The notes under the pieces are model-generated. The model made no database searches. It had not been told where the DNA came from and saw only the letters and a list, made by a program, of their open reading frames with translations. From NCBI RefSeq assembly GCF_017115165.1, contig NZ_JABXKF010000024.1:1-61914 (forward strand): a stretch of DNA of 61,914 nt, in the 5' to 3' direction. Source of the stretch: Nostoc sp. LPT (GTDB lineage Bacteria > Cyanobacteriota > Cyanobacteriia > Cyanobacteriales > Nostocaceae). Shown piece after piece: positions 8,044 to 17,561 of the stretch; the first letter of the stretch is position 1, and every line of letters begins with the position of its first letter. A program made the position numbers and the translations under genes.

Positions 8044-9006
8044 ATGCGGATAGCAAAAGATATCACAGAGTTAATCGGACGGACTCCTTTAGTTCAATTA
8101 AACAAGATTCCCCAAGCTTCAGGAGCGGTTGCTCGGATTGTGGTGAAGCTAGAAAGCATGAATCCAGCATCTTCTGTGAAAGACCGGATTGGCGCGAGTA
8201 TGGTGGAAACGGCAGAAGAAGCAGGCTTGATTCACCCCGGAAAAACTGTTTTAGTAGAGCCAACTTCTGGAAATACAGGAATTGCGCTAGCGATGGTGGC
8301 AGCTGCCAAGGGCTACCATCTCATTCTAACGATGCCTGACACAATGAGCCACGAAAGACGATCTATGCTCAAAGCTTATGGCGCTCAACTAGAGTTAACG
8401 CCAGGGGTAGAAGGGATGCGAGGAGCGATCGCTCATGCAGAACAGCTTGTAGCTCAAACGCCCAATGCTTATATGTTACAGCAGTTTCGCAACCCTGCTA
8501 ACCCGAAAGTTCACGCCGAAACCACAGCCGAAGAAATTTGGAATGACACCGATGGAGAGGTAGATATTCTCGTGGCGGGAGTGGGTACTGGTGGAACAAT
8601 TACGGGAGTTGCAGAAGTTATTAAAAAACGGAAGCCGAGTTTTCAAGCGATCGCAGTTGAACCAAGCAACAGTCCGGTATTAACAGGTGGTAAATCAGGG
8701 CCTCACAAAATTCAGGGTATTGGCGCGGGATTTATCCCAGCAATTTATCGTTCAGAAGTGGTAGATGAAGTGATTCAGGTAGCGGATGAAAAAGCGATCG
8801 CTTATAGCCGTCGCCTCGCAAAAGAAGAAGGATTACTATCGGGGATTTCTAGTGGCGCTGCTTTATACGCGGCTATTCAAGTGGCACAACGTCCAGAAAA
8901 TGCAGGTCGCCTCATCGTCATGATCCAGCCTAGTTTCGGCGAACGCTACCTCAGCACCTCACTATTCAAAGACCCAGAGGAGAATGAGTGGTTGAGTAAA
9001 GTTTAA
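8044..9006 (+). CDS. cysK: Cysteine synthase A
   Basis: A 320-residue PLP enzyme, O-acetylserine (thiol)-lyase, converting O-acetylserine and sulfide to cysteine. The PLP lysine lies in [11 protein letters not shown] (about residue 43), the substrate loop is TSGNTG, and the phosphate-binding loop is [10 protein letters not shown]. The length is typical. It is co-transcribed with the upstream CymR-like regulator (18-bp gap) and faces away from cysE, so both steps of cysteine synthesis are grouped here. In Gram-positive bacteria CysK is a co-repressor of CymR, and the gene order suggests a similar partnership. Confidence 0.95.
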   Translation: MRIAKDITELIGRTPLVQLNKIPQASGAVARIVVKLESMNPASSVKDRIGASMVETAEEAGLIHPGKTVLVEPTSGNTGIALAMVAAAKGYHLILTMPDTMSHERRSMLKAYGAQLELTPGVEGMRGAIAHAEQLVAQTPNAYMLQQFRNPANPKVHAETTAEEIWNDTDGEVDILVAGVGTGGTITGVAEVIKKRKPSFQAIAVEPSNSPVLTGGKSGPHKIQGIGAGFIPAIYRSEVVDEVIQVADEKAIAYSRRLAKEEGLLSGISSGAALYAAIQVAQRPENAGRLIVMIQPSFGERYLSTSLFKDPEENEWLSKV

Positions 9007-9058
9007 TATTTGATTTTGTAGCGTGTGTTACACCTATTGGATAGTTGATTAGTCACAA

Positions 9059-9163
9059 TATATAGCGGTTTCCATTCAGATGCGGTACAACATTATATTG
9101 CGAGGTGTAGGGGCACGGCACTGCCGTGCCCCTACACCTCACGTAAACGAGAACCGCTATATA
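9059..9163. mobile_element. MITE-like palindromic element
   Basis: A 105-bp element with perfect 12-bp terminal inverted repeats (TATATAGCGGTT at 9059-9070, complement at 9152-9163) and a perfect central hairpin of 19 bp on each side of a single C (9102-9120 / 9122-9140). It has no coding capacity. The hairpin may also stop transcription coming from cysK. Confidence 0.75.
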
Positions 9164-9234
9164 CAGTGCAAATCATCATTTGACAAAAGTTAAGCATACG
9201 CAATGGTGATAAGCGATCGCTTCACTAATTGAGC

Positions 9235-9742
9235 TTAGAGGATGTTTTAAAAGTCCACTTGTCGGTATCAAAAGTTCTAGATCCTTCTAAATTCCCCTTA
9301 AAAAGCAGGGCTGTTTCATTCCCTAAAACACCATGATTTACAAGGGTATCAACCAAAAAAATCAGGTAATTCAAAAATTTTATTTGCTCATAACCCTAGC
9401 GTTCGTACTTAATATATTGGTTGAAACAGTGATTTTTCTTTTTCCTACTACCTAAAGTTTTTGGCTGATACTGTTGACAAAATCCTTAAGATAGCGAATG
9501 AAACAGCCCTGCTTTTTAAGGGGGTAAGGCAGGGTAGTTTCATACAAGCAGAGAAAAACTAAAACTGGGTTTCAAAGCCTCTCCCCCTGTGGGGGAGAGG
9601 AATGGAAGTGAGGGAAAAAGCCTGGACATAAAACGAGAAATCAAGACTTATGTATTTTTCTTTTTTCGTATGAAACCACCCTGGCTTAAAAAGGGGGTAA
9701 GGGGGATCAACCAATATTTGATACTTCTCAGACATCCTCTAA
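9235..9742. repeat. Nested inverted-repeat region
   Basis: A gene-free, repeat-built segment. It is bounded by 11-bp inverted repeats TTAGAGGATGT (9235-9245) and its complement (9732-9742). Inside, a perfect 28-bp inverted repeat (9294-9321 and 9496-9523, containing GCAGGGCTGTTTCATTC) flanks 174 bp. A further palindrome CCTCTCCCC...GGGGAGAGG is at 9578-9600, and a related GGCTTAAAAAGGGGG motif is at about 9682. It resembles nested remains of non-autonomous mobile elements. The left-end sequence GAGGATGTTTTAAAA recurs at 60393. Confidence 0.6.
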
Positions 9743-9793
9743 CTATTAACCGGAAACAGAGCATCTTCAATTCTGCTCCTAAATTATTTGTTG

Positions 9794-10480
9794 TTAATGG
9801 CTAGCAACATCATTTTTTACCAAAACTGTTAAACAGCAACAACTAGCAGCTAACTTAATTGGACTCAAAGCTTCACTTTTTAATACAATAAAAGCGCCTA
9901 ATCCTATAAGCACAAAAGGCACAAGATTATTAACATAGCGAGTCAATACACTAGCTATGACTCTGTTATTAGTTAAATTGTATGCAGCGTAGCACCAAAC
10001 TCCTAACAAGAGAAAAAATAATCCGATAATTACCACAAAACTCTCTAAGTTGCTGCTAGCAAATAAAGGTATATAGACACTAATATTATCGCTACCATTG
10101 GCAATTGTAACGGCTGCCACACTATAAGCTTGGGGAGAAAAAAAACTAGTAATTGTTGATGCTTCAGCTTCTTCTGTTGCAGCTACAACTTCTTTTAATG
10201 AATCTTCTTCGCGATTCACTAAACTGCTGATACCTATGGACATTGGTAGTAAACCAAGTAATCCAATCCAGCTTTTTGATAAAACTAACCCACCAAATAA
10301 ACCAGGAAGACTAAGAATTAACAGAACCGTAAAACCTAGAAACTGACCAGTAACTATATGCCGAGGGCGAAAGTTAGCATTTATTTGAGAAAAAAACAAT
10401 AATAGAATAACAATATCATCAATATTAGTAGCAATGAACGCAATTGACCCAGTAGTAATTGCAGTAACTAACTCGTTCAT
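9794..10480 (-). CDS. CadD-family cadmium/cation transporter (copy 1)
   Basis: A 228-residue integral membrane protein of the CadD (cadmium resistance) family with about six hydrophobic segments. The family signature ATNIDDIVILLLFFSQ is at residues 18-33, then GQFLGFTVLLILSLPGL, GLLGLLPMSIGI, the conserved VTIANGSDNISVYIPLF and a last segment PFVLIGLGAFIVL. It probably exports or sequesters a divalent cation or small amine; the substrate cannot be read from sequence. A close paralogue lies head-to-head at 11035. The last roughly 15 residues (CCCLTVLVKNDVASH) are unusual, with three consecutive cysteines. Confidence 0.85.
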   Translation of the reverse strand: MNELVTAITTGSIAFIATNIDDIVILLLFFSQINANFRPRHIVTGQFLGFTVLLILSLPGLFGGLVLSKSWIGLLGLLPMSIGISSLVNREEDSLKEVVAATEEAEASTITSFFSPQAYSVAAVTIANGSDNISVYIPLFASSNLESFVVIIGLFFLLLGVWCYAAYNLTNNRVIASVLTRYVNNLVPFVLIGLGAFIVLKSEALSPIKLAASCCCLTVLVKNDVASH

Positions 10481-11034
10481 ATTTTGTGGGTTTTTTTATC
10501 ACTAAAACTTGGTTTATTGTTTAAGTATTACTTAGTGTAATTCCAAACCTACCATAGTTTTGAGGCTAGGGAAGCTGTTGTGGTGGTTGTGGAGTTAGGG
10601 TTGGATAACTTCGATTATTATTCCGTTTTCTACGATGACTATGATTAACTTTTGGTTACATACTTGTAAATTTTCCCGCCGGCTTACTTGTGAGGATAAT
10701 TACTTTGTCATTTTAAAGCTTAGTTGTGCTATAGGACTGATATTTTATTTTTGAAAAAAACTCAGTACATCTTTATTCCTTCTTCCCAGTCCCTAGTCCC
10801 CAGTCCCCAGTCCCCAGTCTCTACGAGTAATTCAGGAATCAAATCAGATTGCTATAGAAGGTTAAAATAATTTGTAATTGAATTAGTTGGTAATTTAGAC
10901 CCCAACTTTCTTCTAGACCGCCAATAAATATAATTTGGTGGGGGACTTCAACCCAATAATTACGAATTACGAATTACGAATTACGAATTAGTGAATTTGG
11001 TATGGTGATAAATTGTAGGTTCTAAAAATCCAGC
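10481..11034. other. Divergent intergenic region with short tandem repeats
   Basis: Separates the two CadD-like genes and must contain both promoters. I see no gene. It contains a pyrimidine-rich string of CCCAGTC units (10787-10820) and four to five direct copies of AATTACG (about 10958-10990), both common short repeats in Nostoc-type genomes. Confidence 0.5.
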
Positions 11035-11697
11035 ATGAGTCAGCTAGGGACAGCCTTCAGTGAAGGGATAATTGCCTTCATCGCCACTAACATAGATGAC
11101 ATCATTATCTTGTTAATCTTTTTTTCACAGGTAGATGTTAACTTTCGGCGGCGGCATATCTTACTCGGTCAATATCTGGGTTTTACAGCCATTATCATCG
11201 CTAGCTTACCAGGATTTTTTGGGGGATTGGTTGTACAGCGAGAATGGATAGGATTGTTAGGATTGTTACCAATAGCAATCGGAATTCAACAATTAGTATC
11301 TAGAAAAGAAGAAACTATAACAGTTCAGACAGTCAGTAGTGATTTTAGACAGTCTAGACCTACTAACCCAGTATTGTCTTTTATTTTGAGTGTTTTGCAT
11401 CCCCAAACTTATAAAGTGGCAGCAGTAACGATCGCTAATGGTGGTGACAATATTAGTATATATATCCCTTTGTTCGCAGGTCACAATCTTGTCAGTTTGG
11501 GAGTAATTCTAGGTATATTTTTTATCATGGTAGGGGTTTGGTGTGCGATCGCTTATTTTTTAAGCCGTCAACCTACTATTGCTGATATTTTAAATCGCTA
11601 TGGTAACGCTGTTGTACCTTTTGTGTTAATTGGCTTGGGTCTGTTCATTATGTATGAACGAGGTACATTCACTCTACTACCTTGGGTAAGAAGTTAA
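11035..11697 (+). CDS. CadD-family cadmium/cation transporter (copy 2)
   Basis: A 220-residue paralogue of the 9794-10480 gene: ATNIDDIIILLIFFSQ near residue 18, GQYLGFTAIIIASLPG, GLLGLLPIAIGI, VTIANGGDNISIYIPLF and PFVLIGLGLFIMY. It has six predicted membrane spans and the same family assignment. The two copies differ mostly in the central loop and the C-terminus, implying an old duplication. It stands alone on its strand, with no regulator of the ArsR/CadC type beside it. Confidence 0.85.
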   Translation: MSQLGTAFSEGIIAFIATNIDDIIILLIFFSQVDVNFRRRHILLGQYLGFTAIIIASLPGFFGGLVVQREWIGLLGLLPIAIGIQQLVSRKEETITVQTVSSDFRQSRPTNPVLSFILSVLHPQTYKVAAVTIANGGDNISIYIPLFAGHNLVSLGVILGIFFIMVGVWCAIAYFLSRQPTIADILNRYGNAVVPFVLIGLGLFIMYERGTFTLLPWVRS

Positions 11698-11886
11698 TCA
11701 ATATTGAATGCTGGATTTCGTGGGATTGAACGATGAAGACTCCAATCTGAAATCTAAAATTTGTCATAGAAATATGCACAAAATCGTTAGTGTTCGATCT
11801 TCGGAGAAAAACTTCTTGTTTACCAATTCTTAACCTAGATGAGGTTGAGTATCAATATAATAGTCTGACTTATTAAAAGCTGTGTA

Positions 11887-12927
11887 ATGCAATACTCCCT
11901 TATCTCTGCGATTAGGTGCAATCCTATCCGTTTTTGCCCAAACATTCAATCTAGTTTTTATCTGATTTCAATGATCACCCCATTTTTGTGCTTTACCTCA
12001 GCACAAGCACAGATAATCGGACAAGATATCACTTCAATTACTACTGACACTGCTTCGTTTCCTACTATATCTATTACCAAAGTTGCAGGTGACAGCGAAT
12101 TTGCAGGCAATACTTTTACTCTCAACTTCGGGGGGCAAATTCAATCAATTACAGGATTGACAACCATAGGAGGCAGTACAACATTTAGATCCATCCCTGC
12201 TTTTGTGCAGATTCGTCGTAACCCCGCCACAGATAACAGAAAGCTAGCTTACTACCAAGGCAGTTTTGATTCTTCCTCTAATACCTTTGACTTTCTTAGT
12301 TTGGGCCCACTTCCAGAGAAAACGCTGTTTAGTATCAACAATATCTTGGCAGGCCCAGATAACGTTTTTACTAACACAGGTGCAAATTTAGGTGGCACAC
12401 TTTACAACGGTAACGCTAGTATCGAGCGCCTTGACTTTGTACTTGTTAAACCTGTGAAGGCAAGTAATAAAATTCACTTTACCGTCTTCGAGCGTGGATT
12501 ACCTACTGGACACGATGGTTTCGGTATTGCGGCGATTACAAGTGTGGATAAACAAGGAAATCCCACTTCCTACGGGCCCATTTACGTGATAGCAGCTTCC
12601 ACCTGGGGTAAAACACCGTTACAAGACCCGATTCCCCAATATTATTTCCTAAACAATGCTGCCAAAAATAATCCTGGAATTTCCATAAACCCCGCACTCA
12701 CTATTCCACCGAACCAAGTTTTAGGAGGTCTTCTGATTCGCACCGACGAACTTGTGTCACAGGGAAAAAAGGTCTACGGCTACTCGCTGTTTGGCCCTGA
12801 TGTTACTTGCACTCCCAAAACACTGCTGAATGTCGCTAATTCTTGTTTTCCTACGAATACTGGAACGAACGGAGGGATAGATTTAGCCGCACCTAATCTC
12901 GGTGCCGTTTTTTTGGAGAATGAGTGA
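11887..12927 (+). CDS. Secreted protein of unknown function
   Basis: 346 residues beginning with a signal peptide: a long n-region, hydrophobic FYLISMITPFLCFTSAQA, and likely cleavage after AQA (about residue 41). An internal ATG just before ITPFLCF is a shorter alternative start. The mature part is rich in Thr, Asn, Gly and Pro with beta-strand character (DTASFPTISITKVAG, IQSITGLTTIGGST) and has no membrane anchor, PEP-CTERM motif or catalytic signature that I recognise. It ends at an acidic ENE. It is probably periplasmic or exported. It converges with the TauE/SafE gene 43 bp downstream, with no obvious partner. Confidence 0.75.
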   Translation: MQYSLISAIRCNPIRFCPNIQSSFYLISMITPFLCFTSAQAQIIGQDITSITTDTASFPTISITKVAGDSEFAGNTFTLNFGGQIQSITGLTTIGGSTTFRSIPAFVQIRRNPATDNRKLAYYQGSFDSSSNTFDFLSLGPLPEKTLFSINNILAGPDNVFTNTGANLGGTLYNGNASIERLDFVLVKPVKASNKIHFTVFERGLPTGHDGFGIAAITSVDKQGNPTSYGPIYVIAASTWGKTPLQDPIPQYYFLNNAAKNNPGISINPALTIPPNQVLGGLLIRTDELVSQGKKVYGYSLFGPDVTCTPKTLLNVANSCFPTNTGTNGGIDLAAPNLGAVFLENE

Positions 12928-12970
12928 GCAGCGAAAAATTTTTATAACCAAACTCTATTACCGAGTTTTG

Positions 12971-13768
12971 TCAAACCTGATGAACTAATTTCCAACTTAC
13001 CATCATCAAAATGGTATAAATGATAAACCGTAGTGGGCGTTGCGGAGCTACCTGGCAGATTTTAGCGCCTACTAACACCCCCGGAACAGAGCCTAGCCAT
13101 ATAGGTACTACCAAACTCCAATCAACTGTTCCCAAACTCAGATGACCAAGGGCTGTAAACAACAGTAAAATTGCTGCGTGTGAAATATCTGTACCCACTA
13201 ACTTCCGCGCATCAAGGCGGAAAAACCCAATCAGCACTAGGGCAAACATTGAACCTGATGAGACGCTAGTTAGACCAACCAAACAGCCTAAAATTGCTCC
13301 CAAAGTAATTGTCATAAATCGACCAAAGTTACTTTCTAAGTCTAACTTTGGCAGTTCGGGTAAATTAAATTTGGGGAAAAAAGTCAATAACAACAATTGC
13401 ACTAGTGCTAACACTGTGACTAGCAAAATCATTCCGCCAAGCAAACGGAGCAAGATATTATCCAGGCTATACTCACCTGTATGTTTAATGAAGTGCAAAA
13501 TCCCCACTCCGAACAATGAGCCTGGAACACTCCCAAATGCCAGCCATTTGACAACTTCTGTGTCAAGGGTTTTCTGTTCCCAATGCTTGACGCTACCAAC
13601 AATTTTCATTAAGGTGGCGGCCACAACATCAGAACTCACAGCGATAGAAGGCGGAACCTGAAAAATAAAAATCAACATTGGGGTGATGAGAGACGCTCCA
13701 CCAATTCCCGTCAAACCAACGATGATACCAACAAAAAAGCTTAAGAACGGTAGTAATAAATAGTGCAT
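12971..13768 (-). CDS. TauE/SafE-family sulfite/anion permease
   Basis: A polytopic inner-membrane protein of about 265 residues. The first span carries the family pattern FFVGIIVGLTGIGGASLITPML, and the repeat motif of the second half is ILGCLVGLTSVSSGSMFALVL. About eight hydrophobic segments are visible. Members export sulfite, sulfoacetate or related organic anions. I chose the ATG at 13768 (MHYLLLPF); the longer form from a TTG at 13789 adds seven polar residues unlike a start. The C-terminal codons around 13030-13060 include a GC-rich GGGCGTTGCGG string resembling local repeats. It stands alone. Confidence 0.85.
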   Translation of the reverse strand: MHYLLLPFLSFFVGIIVGLTGIGGASLITPMLIFIFQVPPSIAVSSDVVAATLMKIVGSVKHWEQKTLDTEVVKWLAFGSVPGSLFGVGILHFIKHTGEYSLDNILLRLLGGMILLVTVLALVQLLLLTFFPKFNLPELPKLDLESNFGRFMTITLGAILGCLVGLTSVSSGSMFALVLIGFFRLDARKLVGTDISHAAILLLFTALGHLSLGTVDWSLVVPIWLGSVPGVLVGAKICQVAPQRPLRFIIYTILMMVSWKLVHQV

Positions 13769-13789
13769 ACTCTTCGGGGGTTTCAACAA

Positions 13790-14310
13790 TTAGTTATCAG
13801 TTATCAGAGTCCTGTTGAGTCTCTCACTTCTATAAGTGAGCAGCGTCGGTAGGGGTTGATTAAATCCCCAAACGAAGCCTTAATAACTTTTCACTGACTT
13901 AACTACGAGCAGCTAGAGAGCAGCAACTCAGCCAAACTATAGCCTAGTGCTAGACAGGGCTAGTTATGACAAGTTATTGTCTTTCTCAAGGATTCCTGGA
14001 CAACTTAAAACCTGTCTGGAAGTTTTTGTAAGCATGACGACTGGCATTTAGTTGAAACAGACTTTGATAACTGCTTATTGGTCAGTCGCTCTGCTAAACT
14101 CAACTTCTAACTAGGTTTTTCTGCGGTTTTACATATAAAAGCACGTAAAGCGATGCACTTACCGTATTTTACTAGTAAGCATGATCAAACGTCCAGCGTA
14201 TTCGCGTTGTATATCGCTCAATTATCTGGAAAATACACCGCAGTCCGTCAAACTCACTACGGACTGGTTGCTCAAAAATTTACCTACAAGTTAATAAGCA
14301 TAAGGATAAT
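13790..14310. other. Intergenic, no gene recognised
   Basis: About 520 bp with no convincing coding frame. Short reading frames occur, but their translations are low-complexity and have no recognisable motif. This stretch lies next to a decayed dehydrogenase gene, so part of it may be eroded coding DNA. Confidence 0.4.
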
Positions 14311-14618
14311 TCCAAATTTTGTTTTTGCAATCCAGTCAAAATCCTGTTTGACAAAGGTCAAATCGCCAACATTGCTGCTGAAATTCCTGATAATGCCAAA
14401 ATCCTGATTACTTATGGTAGAGGTAGCATCAAAGCTAACGGCATCTATGACCAGGTGAAGTCTGCATTGGCTGGACGAAATTGACAGCATTGCATGGTTT
14501 GGATCGTGCTCAAACTTTGGCTATTGTGCTAGATAGCACCCTGACAATTATGCGCGATCGCAAATGGCAAAAACTCTTACAGTATACCGAGCGAGTTTGG
14601 GGAATAGCCAATGCCTAG
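14311..14618 (+). pseudogene. YqhD-like iron-dependent alcohol dehydrogenase remnant
   Basis: Two pieces of one family read in different frames. 14311-14484 encodes NPVKILFDKGQIANIAAEIP, AKILITYG and SIKANGIYDQVKSAL, the N-terminal part of NADPH-dependent YqhD-type dehydrogenases. Immediately afterwards, 14481-14618 encodes LTALHGLDRAQTLAIVL and KLLQYTERVWGI, which in intact proteins lies about 190 residues further on and carries a metal-binding His (LHGLDRAQ). The middle domain is deleted, the frames are shifted, no start is left, and a stop (TAG, 14616-14618) ends it. A single-base loss around 14320 also explains the missing start. It is not functional. Confidence 0.8.
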
Positions 14619-14679
14619 TTCTTTACTCAGTGTTGAAAAAAGCTTGACTTGCAAGCAACTATCATGCTAATTTTATCAA

Positions 14680-14694
14680 ACCATTCGGTCGGTA
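14680..14694. promoter_or_regulatory. Possible TetR operator
   Basis: The string CCATTCGGTCGGTA lies about 60 bp upstream of a TetR-family gene. CGGTCGGT is a typical half of operators bound by this family (ACCGACCG-type), and a related GACCGAGCAGT occurs between the regulator and the thioesterase at 15348-15358. An autoregulatory site is plausible but only half-symmetrical. Confidence 0.3.
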
Positions 14695-14752
14695 ATATTT
14701 TATTTATAGCAATTTTCAATTCAATAAATTCCCTACTATCAAAATCGCTGTA

Positions 14753-15340
14753 ATGTCCAAAGGTGAAGAAACAAAAACCAGAATTCTTCAGCAAGCAGCC
14801 GAACTGTTTAATCAACAGGGGTATGCAGGTTCATCGATGTCAGACATTATGCGTGTAACTGGATTGCAGAAAGGAGGAATTTACAATCACTTCCAAAGCA
14901 AAGATGATCTCGCACTACAGGCTTTTGATTTTGCGATCGCTCGCATTAAGCAGCATACTAAATTTGCATTACGAAGCAAACACCACGCAGTAGAACGTTT
15001 GCAAACAATCATTGGAGTGTTTAGTAGCTTCGCAGAAAATCCACCGATCAAGGGAGGGTGTCCACTGCTAAATACTGCTGTGGAAAGTGATGATGCTCAT
15101 CCGGCGTTGCGAGAACGTGCTCAACAAGCAATGAACTCTTGGCTGCATCTAATTTGTCGAATTATTGAAAAAGGAATTGAAAAGGGTGAAATTAGCCCGG
15201 AAGTAAGCGCTGATGAAATCGCTACCATCATCATCGCAACATTGGAAGGAGGCATAATGATCAGCAAGCTTTATGGAGATTCAATTCATATACATAGGGT
15301 AATTAATCACCTGATTCAATACTTGGAAACTTCTCTTTAA
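14753..15340 (+). CDS. TetR-family regulator
   Basis: A 195-residue repressor: N-terminal helix-turn-helix at residues 8-55 (TKTRILQQAAELFNQQGYAG, then ITGL-type MRVTGLQKGGIYNHFQSKDDL), followed by an all-helical ligand domain including the GGCPLLNTAVESDD segment typical of one TetR subgroup (TetR_C_11/YcdC-like). The ATG at 14753 follows an AT-rich promoter region. The thioesterase gene starts 41 bp downstream on the same strand, so the regulator probably controls itself and that enzyme in response to an acyl or lipophilic compound. Confidence 0.9.
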   Translation: MSKGEETKTRILQQAAELFNQQGYAGSSMSDIMRVTGLQKGGIYNHFQSKDDLALQAFDFAIARIKQHTKFALRSKHHAVERLQTIIGVFSSFAENPPIKGGCPLLNTAVESDDAHPALRERAQQAMNSWLHLICRIIEKGIEKGEISPEVSADEIATIIIATLEGGIMISKLYGDSIHIHRVINHLIQYLETSL

Positions 15341-15381
15341 TTGAATAGACCGAGCAGTATTAAAAAATATTAAGAGAAATA

Positions 15382-15825
15382 ATGCTAGTAAATCACAACT
15401 TACACAGACCATTAGAAGTAGTATTAGCAATTCCTGTAAAAACATACGACATTGATTTTATGGGAATTGTGAGTAATATCGTGTATATCAGATGGCTAGA
15501 GGATTTACGTCTAAAGTTTTTAGATGAACATTGGCAGCTCAATCAACAAATTGAGCTAGGATATACACCGATTCTAGCCGGAACTGAAATTGAATATAAA
15601 CGTCCGATAAAGATTATTGATCGGGTAATTGGACGTTTATGGCTGAGTAGTTTAGGACGCTTAAAGTGGACTGTGCAAGCTGAAATTTTATCTAACAATG
15701 AGTTAGCAGCAGTGGCTAGCCAGAAGGGTGGTTTTGTCAGTCTGCAAAATAATCGTCTTATTCCCATTCCAGAGGAATTACAGAAAAAATATTTACAGTA
15801 TCAACAAGGGATTGAGAAAATTTAA
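15382..15825 (+). CDS. Acyl-CoA/ACP thioesterase (hotdog fold)
   Basis: 147 residues of the 4HBT/FabM-like hotdog superfamily. The signature VKTYDIDFMGIVSNIVYIRWLEDLR (residues about 18-42, split here by the reader at DFMG) contains the Asp and the glutamate of the following helix expected for the YbgC/DHNA-CoA thioesterase type. A later IEYKRPIKIIDRVIG matches the substrate strand. It probably hydrolyses an acyl-CoA or acyl-ACP. It is likely co-transcribed with the upstream TetR regulator. The natural substrate cannot be told from the sequence. Confidence 0.8.
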   Translation: MLVNHNLHRPLEVVLAIPVKTYDIDFMGIVSNIVYIRWLEDLRLKFLDEHWQLNQQIELGYTPILAGTEIEYKRPIKIIDRVIGRLWLSSLGRLKWTVQAEILSNNELAAVASQKGGFVSLQNNRLIPIPEELQKKYLQYQQGIEKI

Positions 15826-16727
15826 TAATTAGGAATACTTCAATGTTTTTTTGAGTTTTTACAGACTGTTCGGTTTTTTTGTAAACATAATCTGGACTAT
15901 AACAGCCCGAAACTTTGTATCCACTGTTGGCGGTGCGACTTTAAACACTATTAAAATGTACATTCAAAATCAGAACGAAACTTGAAAGGCGTTTAAATTC
16001 GCTTTCCTGCAACCCCCATAAATAGAATTTAGGGGCTTGCACGCCGTTGATATTTTGGTTAAATATTCACAAATATTGTGTTGAGTGGGCAAACAGCCAA
16101 CTTTTTTATTGTCAATCTCGTAAATATACGGGAACTTCTTGTTTTGAGTTTTGGTCACTTTATGTCACTTTGAACAGCAAAGCGGTTCTGACTCCAATAG
16201 ATTAGGTCTAGTCCAACTCAGGCATTGCAGCCTTATATGTCGTCCAATTTAACTGACCCTAACTCTTCGCTAAACCACTGTACCCATCCAAAGGTATGTA
16301 CAAATGCTGTTATCCGTTGTCAGCTTTTCCTGAATTGTCTTTATATATACAATAATTACACTTTGTTAGTCAGATTAACGCAGACTTCAAGCCCTTTCAA
16401 ATCTCTAAAATGGATGTTTGCTTATGGAAAAATTTCATCATATCCAACCAAATATTACCATAATTCTTGATATATATACTAAAATTCTATGAAAGCTATA
16501 TCAAACGACACTTCAAACACTTTTGCACCCAAAAACCTCTATACTAGACTAAACTTTGATAAATTTGAGAGTTTTGTTAATTGCAACACCAAAAACTATC
16601 AATTTTTAAATGAAATACTAGCGTATCTTATAGTCTATAGTTTTTAAGGTTTAGTCAAAACTATATCCAGTATCATCAAAAAACTGCAAACTTCATGTGG
16701 TGCCAAAATCAAGTGGGGAGTGAAAAC
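15826..16727. other. AT-rich intergenic region
   Basis: About 900 bp without a supportable gene. A T-rich run after 15870 (CTGTTCGGTTTTTTTG) may end transcription of the thioesterase. The stretch 16330-16680 is strongly AT-rich and contains the promoter of the next gene. Short open frames here show no family motif. Confidence 0.45.
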
Positions 16728-17561
16728 ATGAATTTACGTAGAGATGCATTGCAAATCCTCAAAGAAACTAGCCGAACTTTTTATATCCCAATTAGTGTTT
16801 TACCGCCAGGATTACAAGAAGCAGTAGCATCAGCATATTTGTGTATGCGTGCCATTGATGAAATTGAAGATCATCCCGAACTAGATAACGCTACTAAAGC
16901 AAAGCTGTTAAGAACCATTAGCCTGACATTACAGGCAGGAGTTGATGGCTTTGCGGTAGATGCTTTCTTTGCAGGATTTAGTGGGTATGAGAATTCATTA
17001 GAAGAAGTCACTTTGAGGATTAGAGAATGGTCACTGCTAGCACCAGACACCATTGCACCTCGAATTTGGGATGCCACTGCTGCAATGGCAGACCGGATGG
17101 CTTATTGGGCAGAAAAAAACTGGAAAATTTATACAGAATCTGATTTAGATCGTTATACCTTTGGAGTTGCAGGTGCAGTGGGACTGTTACTTTCTGACTT
17201 GTGGACTTGGTATGATGGAACACAAACGAACCGTACCCAAGCGATTGGTTTTGGTCGGGGTTTACAAGCAGTCAATATCTTGCGTAACCATACTGAAGAT
17301 TTGGGGCGTGGGGTAGAATTCTTCCCAGAAGGTTGGAGTGCAGAAAATATGCAAGAATATGCTCGGCGCAATCTAGCCCTAGCAGAAGCTTATATCAAAG
17401 ACCTTCCTACTGGGGGGCCAGCCTTAGATTTTTGTCAAATCCCCTTCACCTTGGCAAACGGCACTCTTGACGCCCTTGCTAATGGTAAAGAGAAACTCAG
17501 CCGCAGTGATGTTTTTGCACTTATCGAACAGCTGATTAGTGTGAACATGAAAGCTAGCTAA
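16728..17561 (+). CDS. Phytoene/squalene synthase family protein
   Basis: A 277-residue all-helical trans-isoprenyl diphosphate synthase (head-to-head type). The start is the ATG at 16728, preceded by GTGGGGAG at good spacing; an upstream in-frame ATG at 16695 has no ribosome site. The first Asp-rich motif is present as AIDEIED. The second, normally DxxED inside NILRD, reads NILRNHTEDLGRG, so the leading Asp is Asn. GVAGAVGLLLSDL corresponds to the conserved Gly-rich helix. It probably condenses two prenyl diphosphates (squalene or phytoene type), though the Asn could alter Mg binding. No carotenoid or hopanoid genes adjoin it. Confidence 0.85.
   Translation: MNLRRDALQILKETSRTFYIPISVLPPGLQEAVASAYLCMRAIDEIEDHPELDNATKAKLLRTISLTLQAGVDGFAVDAFFAGFSGYENSLEEVTLRIREWSLLAPDTIAPRIWDATAAMADRMAYWAEKNWKIYTESDLDRYTFGVAGAVGLLLSDLWTWYDGTQTNRTQAIGFGRGLQAVNILRNHTEDLGRGVEFFPEGWSAENMQEYARRNLALAEAYIKDLPTGGPALDFCQIPFTLANGTLDALANGKEKLSRSDVFALIEQLISVNMKAS

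Noticed and set aside
9059..9163. Possible transposon with its own transposase
   Set aside because: No transposase-like frame is present; the element is non-coding.
14153..14407. Open frame of 84 codons on the plus strand
   Set aside because: Its translation has no family likeness, while another frame in the same DNA matches alcohol dehydrogenase pieces.
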